From Bacillota bacterium (GTDB taxonomy: Bacteria > Bacillota > Clostridia > Saccharofermentanales > Saccharofermentanaceae): 64,000 nt of DNA. The stretch is from assembly GCA_023397475.1 (NCBI GenBank), contig JAEWUD010000025.1:57556-121555 (forward strand). The letters run 5' to 3'. Position 1 is the first letter of the stretch. Each line of letters begins with the position of its first letter. Position numbers and translations under genes: made by a program. The notes beneath the pieces were generated by a model, which worked only from the letters and a program-made list of their open reading frames with translations, ran no database searches and was not told the origin of the DNA. Below are positions 1-7,335 of this stretch, piece by piece.

Positions 1-218
1 AGCAGAAGCTATATCTGGAGAATTTTGAAGGAGAAATCGTCCAAGTACATGAGATCTGCCGAACGAGTAGAAAGTATGTGTATGCTCTCGGTCAATATGA
101 CGGTCTCCTTCTAGCAGAAGGACAGCCGAAGCCGCCGGCGTACGGGCGCCAGATCGGTCATGCAGAGGTCACTATTCGTAATCTTACCGACTATGCGGCA
201 TTTGCAGGAGGATTCTGA
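1..218 (+). CDS. istA: IS21 transposase IstA, C-terminal end (partial)
   Basis: An open frame enters from the left edge in frame 3 and stops with TGA at 216-218. The 71 visible residues are the C-terminal tail of IstA, after the DDE catalytic domain; the last residues (RNLTDYAAFAGGF) resemble the usual IstA ending. The gene is followed after 2 bp by istB, the normal IS21 order, and the GGAGG that serves istB lies inside this reading frame. IstA cuts and joins the element ends. The catalytic residues are outside the window, so activity cannot be judged. Confidence 0.75.
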   Translation, partial: QKLYLENFEGEIVQVHEICRTSRKYVYALGQYDGLLLAEGQPKPPAYGRQIGHAEVTIRNLTDYAAFAGGF

Positions 219-220
219 CA

Positions 221-1012
221 ATGGTGGAGTTAGAACATGCCTTTGATCTATTGAACCAACTCAGCCTGCCAATCTCCGCGAATGTTCTGGACGCCTGCTT
301 GGACAATGCTGCGAAGGCGGACAGTACCTATCTCATCTTTCTAACAAACCTGTTGGAAGCAGAAGTCTTATCTCGACAGCAGCGCAGTCTTGAAACTCGA
401 CTCAAACTCTCGCGGCTTCCACCAAAAAAAGATCTGACGAACTTTGAATTCAGTTTGCAGCCGACGATCGATGAGCGGCAGATCCGCGAACTGGAAACGC
501 TAGCATTTGTTCACAGACAAGAGAATGCCATTTTTTTGGGACCTCCCGGAGTAGGCAAAAGTCACCTTGGTATTGGGCTCTGTCTGGAAGGCATACGGAA
601 AGGGATGACGGTTTATTTTACCAGCATGGACAAACTACTTGCAGATCTATCCAAGGCGCAGAACGAAGGGAAACTCAGTCGTCGTTGGAAAGTCTACCAA
701 CGGCCGGACATCTTGATGATTGATGAGATTGGATACACGAATCTGAATCGAATGACAGGAAATCTGTTTTTCCAGCTTGTATGTTCACGATACGAGAAAG
801 GAAGTATGATCCTGACAAGCAACAAAGGGTTTGGTGACTGGGGTGAATTGATGAGCGATACGGCTCTTGCTACCGCGTTCCTAGACCGATTATTGCACCA
901 CGCGCACGTTGTAAATATCCGAGGAGACAGCTACCGAATGAAAGAACGAAGAAAGACTGGCGGGACATTTCTTCCGGCCCCGCCAACAGAGGCAGTAAAC
1001 CGTGATGCGTAG
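221..1012 (+). CDS. istB: IS21 helper ATPase IstB
   Basis: 263-residue AAA+ ATPase that activates IstA and selects target DNA. Walker A GPPGVGKS is at residues 107-114 and Walker B ILMIDEIGY at about 164-172, followed by the sensor region (LTSNKGFGDWGE), all typical of IstB. Length matches the family (about 250-265 aa). The start is ATG at 221 with GGAGG 9 bp upstream inside istA. It appears intact, so the element may still be mobile if istA is whole to the left of the window. Confidence 0.93.
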   Translation: MVELEHAFDLLNQLSLPISANVLDACLDNAAKADSTYLIFLTNLLEAEVLSRQQRSLETRLKLSRLPPKKDLTNFEFSLQPTIDERQIRELETLAFVHRQENAIFLGPPGVGKSHLGIGLCLEGIRKGMTVYFTSMDKLLADLSKAQNEGKLSRRWKVYQRPDILMIDEIGYTNLNRMTGNLFFQLVCSRYEKGSMILTSNKGFGDWGELMSDTALATAFLDRLLHHAHVVNIRGDSYRMKERRKTGGTFLPAPPTEAVNRDA

Positions 1013-1196
1013 GGTGGTCAATTTTAAACCGGCGGAAGATGGTCAAAATTAGCCCGGCTCTACTGGTCAAAATAAATCCGGCGTTGACATTCCAACACAC
1101 GCACTGGGTGAAGATTCGAAGCAACATCGCCTATCGCTCATAATCACGACCGCTACCTATCCGGATACTAAACTTTAAATAATCCTTGTCAGCCAT

Positions 1197-1230
1197 AAAA
1201 AATGCACCTTCATATCAACGAGGGTGCATT
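1197..1230 (-). terminator. Terminator of the prepilin operon
   Basis: Read leftward, the stem ATGCACC(CT)/(A)GGTGCAT is followed by a run of six T. It lies just beyond the stop of the last prepilin gene and separates the pilus locus from the insertion sequence. Confidence 0.85.
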
Positions 1231-1262
1231 CAAAAAGAATCTAATCGATATTAAATCTTCTG

Positions 1263-1847
1263 TTATGGAAAAGTCTTCGTTCGAATCTTAAGGACATCTC
1301 CTGATCCGGTTGAAGTGTCTTTGACATTGGGCATGAAAATTGTTCGCGTTAACGTATAGTACAACGTGTTGTCAGAATTGTCATATATCTGAAGAGTTAC
1401 GGTAATAGTCGAATTATTTATCTGGTACGAAGGCTTAATAATCCATTTATTCTTAGAAGTTCCTGTACTACTATCCTTTACTGTAAATTGGTCGAGATGA
1501 ATTCCTGTCTTAAGAGTAACACCATCATAATACATCAAATCACTTGACGTCGGATCAAAATAGGCGCTCTTCGTGTATCCCTCGCCGGCATCCGTTGCAT
1601 TGATCGTAATATTCGGATATGAGGCAGCCTTGACCTTGTCAGCATTAGCAAGCATATTAGCGATGCCGGTCATATTCAACTCAGCGTAATCCTTGGCGTC
1701 ATTAACCACGACTACATTCGCATGTGATGAATTGATTATCAAGAATGTTCCCCAGACAATCGTCATCATTACGACCATAATCGCCATGGCAATCAGGATC
1801 TCAATTAGCGTAAAGCCAAGTTTAGTCTTCGTAGAAACCTGTCTCAT
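1263..1847 (-). CDS. Prepilin with type III signal (minor pilin)
   Basis: 194-residue prepilin. A short basic leader ends in KLG, followed by FTLIEILIAMAI: the type IV prepilin cleavage site with Phe+1 and Glu+5 and a hydrophobic helix. The rest (about residues 35-194) is a globular, Thr/Ser-rich beta domain, as in minor pilins or pseudopilins of the GspH-J kind. It is last of three consecutive prepilin genes, so it is probably a tip or priming subunit; the exact class cannot be assigned from sequence alone. Start is ATG 1847 after GGAGATT. Confidence 0.85.
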   Translation of the reverse strand: MRQVSTKTKLGFTLIEILIAMAIMVVMMTIVWGTFLIINSSHANVVVVNDAKDYAELNMTGIANMLANADKVKAASYPNITINATDAGEGYTKSAYFDPTSSDLMYYDGVTLKTGIHLDQFTVKDSSTGTSKNKWIIKPSYQINNSTITVTLQIYDNSDNTLYYTLTRTIFMPNVKDTSTGSGDVLKIRTKTFP

Positions 1848-1890
1848 AGTTAATCTCCGCAGAATATATGTAACACCTCATTCGCAGGGG

Positions 1891-2289
1891 TTACGGGCTT
1901 GGTGTAATATGAGTAAAAGCATATCGATGTGTCGTAACTAAACCGGAATCATCTTCGGCATCCATAACCGTCGGAGGCACAGGATTTACTTCAGTTGACT
2001 TTACCGGGATACTTATAACCCCTGAACCTATGCCAACGGGCGGTGTGAAGGTTATTGTCGTTGCTGTTCCCGATGCAGTATTAGGGAAGGCAAGTGCCTC
2101 GTTTGCAGTACTGTTCGCTGAATTGGCCGACTTCTGGAAATTGGCCGTATTTGTTGAGAGCTTCAGCGTTGACATGAACCCTTGATACACAATGAGGGTA
2201 ATGATCAGCAGAAGAGCAACAGAAAGCATTGTCTCTAAAAGCGTAAAACCGCGCTTGCTCTTATGAAATAATCTATTTAATGAATTCAT
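1891..2289 (-). CDS. Prepilin with type III signal (minor pilin)
   Basis: 132-residue prepilin with a basic leader (KSKRG) then FTLLETMLSVALLL, so Gly-1, Phe+1 and Glu+5 are present. The head is small (about 95 residues), rich in Ser/Thr/Pro. The start is set at ATG 2289, with GGAGGA 7 bp before it, rather than an upstream in-frame start at 2316 that overlaps the preceding stop. It is the middle gene of the three-prepilin unit and probably a minor pilin of the same pilus. Confidence 0.83.
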   Translation of the reverse strand: MNSLNRLFHKSKRGFTLLETMLSVALLLIITLIVYQGFMSTLKLSTNTANFQKSANSANSTANEALAFPNTASGTATTITFTPPVGIGSGVISIPVKSTEVNPVPPTVMDAEDDSGLVTTHRYAFTHITPSP

Positions 2290-2312
2290 GAAAATATCCT
2301 CCGAAATCGATA

Positions 2313-2528
2313 TCAATATCCGAGATCGATAAAGTTCTCATTGATCTCTTTGTTCTTATTCGAAAAGGAATTCTGCTCGTTTGAGAAATCAGATGCGACA
2401 CTCCTGGCTTGCGATAAATAACTGGAAATTCCAATAAGAACCACTGCAGCCAAAATTACGATAATGCCGATAACAAGCACCATCTCAACCAAAGTAAAAC
2501 CCTTCTTGTTCTTCGGCAGTTTAAGCAT
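2313..2528 (-). CDS. Very short type IV prepilin (61-residue mature form)
   Basis: 71-residue prepilin: leader ending NKKG, then FTLVEMVLVIGIIVILAAVVLI. Mature length is 61 residues, with aromatics at mature positions 1, 27, 38, 45, 56 and 61; there is no room for a globular head, so the product is essentially one long helix with a charged, Asn-rich tail. The start ATG 2528 has GGAGG 8 bp upstream, preferred over in-frame codons at 2543 and 2573. It has its own -10 (TATAAT, 2572-2577) and begins the minor-pilin unit. It is a close paralogue of the 2841 pilin. Confidence 0.85.
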   Translation of the reverse strand: MLKLPKNKKGFTLVEMVLVIGIIVILAAVVLIGISSYLSQARSVASDFSNEQNSFSNKNKEINENFIDLGY

Positions 2529-2571
2529 ACCCAATGCCTCCATGTTCACAAGTCCACATATTTCCACACTC

Positions 2572-2601
2572 ATTATATCATAGAGGTTACAATTTGTGGA
2601 A
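2572..2601 (-). promoter_or_regulatory. Likely promoter of the three-prepilin unit
   Basis: A perfect TATAAT on the minus strand occupies 2572-2577; 18 bp upstream lies TTCCAC, a weak -35. It sits 40 bp before the start codon of the 61-residue pilin gene and downstream of a strong terminator, so a fresh promoter is needed here. Confidence 0.55.
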
Positions 2602-2778
2602 CGAATTCCTAAATTAACTTTTAAATATTGAGTAAGAATCTACTATAAGTTCAGGAAAATTGAAGATATCGAAAAAAGTGATGAAACACGTATTACATCT
2701 CTGAAATTAGCGATTAATGAAATGTGGCTGAAATGCGAAGAAATGAACGAAATAACATATAAACGGCGAAGAAGAAAA

Positions 2779-2808
2779 AGAGAGAGCACCATCATGGTGC
2801 TCTCTCTC
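2779..2808 (-). terminator. Strong terminator after the 57-residue pilin gene
   Basis: Perfect inverted repeat GAGAGAGAGCACC / GGTGCTCTCTCT with a 5-nt loop. On the minus strand it is followed by TTTTTCTTCTTC. It isolates the upstream pilin transcript from the three prepilin genes further left. Confidence 0.9.
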
Positions 2809-2840
2809 ATCGATCAGAAAATCATCAGACCTAGACTGGA

Positions 2841-3044
2841 TTAGCGAAGCAGAGACTCGATCTGATTCGACAGGCTCGTGATAGAATTATTGTGCGCGGA
2901 CATCTTGGCAGCAGCAGACTGAGCATTCTGGATGTATGTACCGATACCAATGAGCATAACAGCCGCAAGGATAACGATAATAGCGATAACCAGAACCATC
3001 TCAATAAGTGTGAAACCCTTCTTGCTCTTCTGAATCTTCTTCAT
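2841..3044 (-). CDS. pilA: Probable major pilin, very short (57-residue mature form)
   Basis: 67-residue prepilin: leader MKKIQKSKKG, then FTLIEMVLVIAIIVILAAVMLI. Cleavage after Gly leaves 57 residues, much shorter than the usual 130-170-residue major pilins and comparable to the 61-residue Geobacter PilA. Only Phe1 and Tyr27 are aromatic. The C-terminal half is a predicted amphipathic helix rich in Ser, Asn and Ala. The start is ATG 3044 with GAGGAGGG at the right distance; the upstream in-frame TTG at 3062 overlaps that site. A consensus-like promoter and a strong terminator flank it, pointing to high independent expression. Confidence 0.88.
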   Translation of the reverse strand: MKKIQKSKKGFTLIEMVLVIAIIVILAAVMLIGIGTYIQNAQSAAAKMSAHNNSITSLSNQIESLLR

Positions 3045-3080
3045 GTAATAAGCCCTCCTCAAATTTTTAATTGTATCTAC

Positions 3081-3108
3081 ATTATAACACGGGTGTGAAA
3101 GAAATCAA
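3081..3108 (-). promoter_or_regulatory. Strong promoter of the short pilin gene
   Basis: On the minus strand TTGATT (3103-3108) is followed 16 bp later by TATAAT (3081-3086) with an extended -10 TG. The position, 36 bp before the pilin start and after pilO, fits a dedicated sigma-A promoter. Confidence 0.8.
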
Positions 3109-3153
3109 CACCAAATATGAAAAAACTTCACAAAATTATGGACAAATTGAAAA

Positions 3154-4008
3154 CTAGGCGGCAGGAGTTTGGGTAGTATCTGTTTGCTCCGCATCTCCTG
3201 TTATTTGCGCTATCTGCTGCTCCTCTGGCGATGCTGATCCTGTTGTATAGGAAGCAAAAGGCAGATATGTAGAACTGGATTCTAGAACATTTGGAAGACA
3301 CATCCAGTAGGGAGTACCGACCAAACCACCCAGTGTCGCATCGGGGCGCGTCCAGTTCACGTAAGGATGTGTAAGATCAGGTGCGGATACCCGATTCGGA
3401 ATATTAAAAGCGTAGAAACTCACGAGAACTTCAAAATACTGAAATCCTTCGCCTGTATCCTCCATCATAATCTCCGAAACTCGTATCGCTTCAGGATCCT
3501 CATCCTCGATATCCTTTACTGCTTGAATAAATTGATCATAACCTACATAGGGTATACCGCCATTAGTTATACCATCCGTGCCTGAGACACGCAGTCGAAC
3601 CTGGATGCAGCTCGTAGAGTTCTGACTGTATGAACCATCCGGATAAATGATGCTATCATCGCCACCTTCAGGATACTTTGTCATGACCTTGGTAACGTAC
3701 TTCATCCCGTGCTCATTAAAAATCGAGACCATTTTCTCGGTCACAATCTCAGTATTCAGATAGGGTAGAAGACTATTTTCCAAGGTTACAATATTATCTT
3801 TCAATGTTTTTTGTGTGTCTTCCAGCATCGACACACTATTCATGATGGCTCTATTTGCCGCATCCTGCTGAACAAGGATATCATACTCAGCCTTGCTGGC
3901 ATCGAGTTGATTGCGAATCGGCGTCAGGAATAAAAACCAAAATATTGCGAATAAAACGAGTCCTATAATTGCTGAGAAGAGGATGACCTCACGTTTGTTC
4001 ATCTTCAT
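3154..4008 (-). CDS. pilO: Type IV pilus inner-membrane alignment protein PilO-like
   Basis: 284-residue bitopic protein. A short cytoplasmic N-terminus (MKMNKRE) precedes one membrane helix (about residues 8-28, VILFSAIIGLVLFAIFWFLF), a coiled-coil region (about 32-85) and a ferredoxin-like periplasmic-type domain, ending in a Thr/Gln/Pro tail. This is the PilO plan; PilO pairs with PilN and links to PilM under the pilus motor. Two bases separate it from pilN. Sequence conservation is low, so the name rests on topology and gene order. Confidence 0.75.
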   Translation of the reverse strand: MKMNKREVILFSAIIGLVLFAIFWFLFLTPIRNQLDASKAEYDILVQQDAANRAIMNSVSMLEDTQKTLKDNIVTLENSLLPYLNTEIVTEKMVSIFNEHGMKYVTKVMTKYPEGGDDSIIYPDGSYSQNSTSCIQVRLRVSGTDGITNGGIPYVGYDQFIQAVKDIEDEDPEAIRVSEIMMEDTGEGFQYFEVLVSFYAFNIPNRVSAPDLTHPYVNWTRPDATLGGLVGTPYWMCLPNVLESSSTYLPFASYTTGSASPEEQQIAQITGDAEQTDTTQTPAA

Positions 4009-4010
4009 AG

Positions 4011-4919
4011 TTACTTTGTCACCTCCGTATTGGCTACTTGCGGAGCGTAGTAGAGAGTAATAGTTACATCCGAGGTTACGATACCCTCAATGGAATCTGC
4101 CGCTTGGATACTCGCGAGTTTATCGCCGATAATCTCCTGGCCATTCACGATAATTCGAGTTAGTGTATAAGTCTTGCTGTCGAGTGTAGTAAAGCTCATT
4201 ATTCCGTCTACTTTATAGGTATCACCAATCTGATATGCTGTGTTTTCGATTGCGGCTAAAGGCTCTTGTGTAGCATCATCGATTTCACGATTTATACTAA
4301 CCGAATAACTTGAATTCACATAACAAGTGATTGTGAAATTATACTTGTATGCCAATATATAGTCGATATCAGCAGCATCCATGTCGTTTGTAACTTGATC
4401 AATGAAATCAATTTCTACGCGAGAGAACAGACTTTCTTTGGACAAAGAAGCGAGAAAATCCATTGGCGCGAAGTTTGTGAAAGAATCACCTTGAAGTGTA
4501 ATCTTACCTTCCTTGAAGCTGAAATCCGTCAGTATAACGTCTTTCGGCAAACTTCTCGCGATAACGTCCATATAACTGGAATCAACATAATCTCTGGCAT
4601 CAATATTCAAGTATAAATATGAAATATCATAATATTCTTGGTTTAAAGTGTTGAGTTGACTGTTCAAATTGGCGTAATCGGTAAGCTTCTGTTGATACTC
4701 CGGTGATTGCATCTGCGCGTTTAATGTATCGATATCATTGCGAATAGAGACGGCTTGAAGAAAGAATACACCGTACACCATGACTCCGATAACAATAAAT
4801 CCGAGAAAAATTATCAGAATCATCGACATATAGGATCCGACTTGACCGCCGGAGCCTCCGAATTCTGAAAAAAAGTTCATGTCCTTCTTGGACTCTTCCA
4901 GCTTCCTGTTGTTTGCCAT
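4011..4919 (-). CDS. pilN: Type IV pilus assembly protein PilN-like, with C-terminal extension
   Basis: 302 residues. The cytoplasmic N-terminus (about 30 aa, normally the PilM-binding peptide) is followed by one membrane helix (about 31-55), a coiled coil (about 58-95) and a PilN-type domain to about residue 205. About 95 further residues follow, with a beta-rich pattern (VNGQEI, TSDVTITLYYAP) that ordinary PilN (about 180-200 aa) lacks. The INLLP-like peptide of proteobacterial PilN is not seen; MNFFSEF at about residue 14 may replace it. It sits between pilM and pilO. Confidence 0.75.
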   Translation of the reverse strand: MANNRKLEESKKDMNFFSEFGGSGGQVGSYMSMILIIFLGFIVIGVMVYGVFFLQAVSIRNDIDTLNAQMQSPEYQQKLTDYANLNSQLNTLNQEYYDISYLYLNIDARDYVDSSYMDVIARSLPKDVILTDFSFKEGKITLQGDSFTNFAPMDFLASLSKESLFSRVEIDFIDQVTNDMDAADIDYILAYKYNFTITCYVNSSYSVSINREIDDATQEPLAAIENTAYQIGDTYKVDGIMSFTTLDSKTYTLTRIIVNGQEIIGDKLASIQAADSIEGIVTSDVTITLYYAPQVANTEVTK

Positions 4920-4929
4920 ATGTACCCCC

Positions 4930-6057
4930 TCAACCTTCTCTAATCAGAGCGCCGCAGGCATTGACATACTCTGCAAGCTCGAAGTCTTTCGGAGCAACAA
5001 CTGTACTTAACGAAGTAAGAACCTCAACCTGTGTGCCGAGTTGGCGAGAGAGTTCTTTATCCATCTTCTTATACAGCGCGCCGCTTCCATAGAGAAAACA
5101 TGTGCTTATGCTATCAAGGCGGTATTTCGAGATAGAGAACTGAGCTGTTCGAGAAACCGCATCTGTCAAACTCTTGAAATAGGAGGTGACAGCACTGTTA
5201 AGTGCCGGCTCTTCTTTTACCGTCTCATTCCAAACATCAATATCGGAGATGCTCATCGCTTTAACGCTCTCGCCCTTTACCACTTGCAGACGACGTGTAA
5301 GAATCGACGACTTATCTGCGGCATTTGACTGAACTTTCTTTATCGATTCCGCAACCTGGCGAATATTGTTGTGACCAAACTGCAGACGACGTGAAAGCAC
5401 AGGGAAACCTTTGTCAAGTACGGTAATATTTGTTGTACGGCTACTTAACTCGATCAAGAGCAATGTGTTTGTCTCGATGTTTGTCTGTCCGTTAATCAAT
5501 CCAGAACGGAACAACTTCCGAACGGAGTTCGGATTCACGTCGAGAGCGATCGGTGTTAAAGCGCATGTCTTCATTAATTCACGAAGATCAACCGCTATTT
5601 CACGCGGAATCGCGGTTGCTCTCACTTTGTACTTCGTCTGTTTGGTTTCTTCATCAATTACCGACCCGTAAATAATGTACTCGACAAGCATGTCGCGATT
5701 TGTACCGCTCTGTCCAAGAATCTCGTAATGAACCATGTCACGTAATTGCTCCGCCTTTACAGACGGCAATTCAAGATCCTTTGTGTGAAGAAAGCTTCCT
5801 TCCGTTGTTAGGATCGCTTTCTTGGTACTGATGTCCAATTTGGCCAGCGTGTTTTTGAGGGACATAACGACGCCAAACTGATCGCCGACTACCCCATCTG
5901 TGATTGTTTCCGTCTCGAGCTGAATGATGCTCGATTTCTCGATCTGCAATAGGCGACTCTTCCGATTATAGCTACCTTGAACGAGTCGAAGATTCGAACT
6001 CGAGGTATCGATGGCCATATCGGAGGATGAAGCTATCCTGCTTAATGTGCTCCCCAT
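4930..6057 (-). CDS. pilM: Type IV pilus actin-like ATPase PilM
   Basis: 375 residues with the actin/FtsA-like fold of PilM, a cytoplasmic ring that binds the PilN N-terminus and connects to the PilB motor. Recognisable pieces are the phosphate-binding strand near the N-terminus (SSSDMAIDTSSSNLRLVQ), the LLIELSSRTTNITVLDKG strand-turn at about residues 200-220, and a late GSGALYKKMD glycine turn. Length matches PilM (about 350 aa). It lies 11 bp before pilN and 40 bp after pilC; ATG 6057 has GGAGAAG. Confidence 0.85.
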   Translation of the reverse strand: MGSTLSRIASSSDMAIDTSSSNLRLVQGSYNRKSRLLQIEKSSIIQLETETITDGVVGDQFGVVMSLKNTLAKLDISTKKAILTTEGSFLHTKDLELPSVKAEQLRDMVHYEILGQSGTNRDMLVEYIIYGSVIDEETKQTKYKVRATAIPREIAVDLRELMKTCALTPIALDVNPNSVRKLFRSGLINGQTNIETNTLLLIELSSRTTNITVLDKGFPVLSRRLQFGHNNIRQVAESIKKVQSNAADKSSILTRRLQVVKGESVKAMSISDIDVWNETVKEEPALNSAVTSYFKSLTDAVSRTAQFSISKYRLDSISTCFLYGSGALYKKMDKELSRQLGTQVEVLTSLSTVVAPKDFELAEYVNACGALIREG

Positions 6058-6097
6058 ATTTTTCTTCTCCTTTCGGGTTATCCATGGTTACATTAGG

Positions 6098-7306
6098 TTA
6101 CATAAGGCTCTGGGACATACTTAGAATTGGTGCTCCACAAGCCGCTACAATGGTTAGAACGACACCCGCCATAATGATAATCATAATCGGTTCCATAGCA
6201 GCCGTCATCTTCGCTGTAGCAGCATCAGCCTCTTCTTCAAAGAAGTCCGCCGCTCGGTTAAGAATAGAATCAAGAGTACCGGACTCTTCACCAATGGATA
6301 TCATCGCGCAAATCATCGATGGGAATTCAGTTATTCCACGCATCGATCGGGAAAGTGAAAGACCCTTTCGGATATCATTACGAGCCGTATAGATTCTCGC
6401 CTGTAGATAACGGTTACCCAAAGTACGACTTGTAATCTCAAGAGCTTCGAGAACATTAACTCCGCTTCGTAGCAAGGTCGACATCGTCCGGGTGAAGCGC
6501 GCCGCGGCCGTCATCTTAACGGATTTTTTGACAATCGGTAACTTCAGCTTGAAACGATCCCAAAGCACAGCACCTTTTTCGGAGTTCTTGAACGTATTGA
6601 AACCGAAAATCGCGGAACCGATAACGAGAAGATAGATATACCAGAAGTTGATTATGTTGGTACTGAAATCGAGAACAATCTGCGTAATTGCAGGCAATTC
6701 TGTTCCCAAGTCGGCAAGGGTCTTCGCGAACTGAGGAACAACGAGAACCATCAGACCGACAGTGATTGTGAACGTCAGAAGAAGAAGGATTACCGGATAA
6801 ACCATTGCGGCTGCGACCTTGTTCTTCAGCTTCATTTCTTTTTCGAAATGGAGGGCGAGACTTCCCATAACCTCGTCGAGACGACCGGATTCTTCACCCG
6901 CTGATATCAGGCTGATCATGATCGTAGGAAGGGCTTTCTCCTGTTCCTTGAAAGCTTCAGAGAGAGTCTTTCCGGTCTGAATACTCTCATAAATATTTCC
7001 GACAACATCTCTGGCATTCTTGCTCTCAAGCTGTTGATACAACATATCAAGAGCACGGATTACTGTGATACCGGCTCCAAGAAGAGAAGAGAGCTGACGA
7101 CAGATGATCATCAGATCGCGCGTTTTTAACTTCTTCGCGCCCACCTTTGCGTTCCAGAACCCTCCACCATTGTCCGCTGAAAGAGAAGCGATAAATCGTC
7201 CATCTGCCCGCAGAACCTTTGCAGCCTCCGAGAGTGACGGCGCCTCCAGGACACCTTTGAGTGTCTTGCCAGTCGAATCGACGGTTTCGTATTTAAAGTT
7301 TGGCAT
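6098..7306 (-). CDS. pilC: Type IV pilus platform protein PilC (GspF family)
   Basis: 402-residue inner-membrane platform protein. Two repeated GspF domains (about residues 68-190 and 270-395) each end in membrane helices; signature segments are ISAGEESGRLDEVM and ISIGEESGTLDSIL, near-copies of each other. It couples the PilB and PilT motors to pilin insertion and removal. Length is the family norm. It follows pilT by 29 bp; the start ATG 7306 has AGGTG upstream. Confidence 0.96.
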   Translation of the reverse strand: MPNFKYETVDSTGKTLKGVLEAPSLSEAAKVLRADGRFIASLSADNGGGFWNAKVGAKKLKTRDLMIICRQLSSLLGAGITVIRALDMLYQQLESKNARDVVGNIYESIQTGKTLSEAFKEQEKALPTIMISLISAGEESGRLDEVMGSLALHFEKEMKLKNKVAAAMVYPVILLLLTFTITVGLMVLVVPQFAKTLADLGTELPAITQIVLDFSTNIINFWYIYLLVIGSAIFGFNTFKNSEKGAVLWDRFKLKLPIVKKSVKMTAAARFTRTMSTLLRSGVNVLEALEITSRTLGNRYLQARIYTARNDIRKGLSLSRSMRGITEFPSMICAMISIGEESGTLDSILNRAADFFEEEADAATAKMTAAMEPIMIIIMAGVVLTIVAACGAPILSMSQSLM

Positions 7307-7335
7307 TTATCTAACACCTCCGAATCGCTTTGTCA

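Larger units (their letters stand above)
1..1089 (+). mobile_element. IS21-family insertion sequence, right-hand part
   Basis: The window opens inside an IS21-family element. It shows the end of the transposase gene (istA), the complete helper ATPase gene (istB) three bases later, and a terminal region with three spaced copies of TGGTCA at 1015, 1040 and 1064, each followed by an A/T stretch and a CCGG or CCCGG core. Multiple terminal repeats of this kind are characteristic of IS21 ends, which finish in CA; the best candidate end is the CA at 1088-1089. The left end lies outside the window, so target duplication cannot be checked. Confidence 0.85.

Noticed and set aside
870..1127. Open frame antisense to istB and the IS end
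   Set aside because: No ribosome site, overlaps istB on the opposite strand, and its end lies in the terminal repeats.
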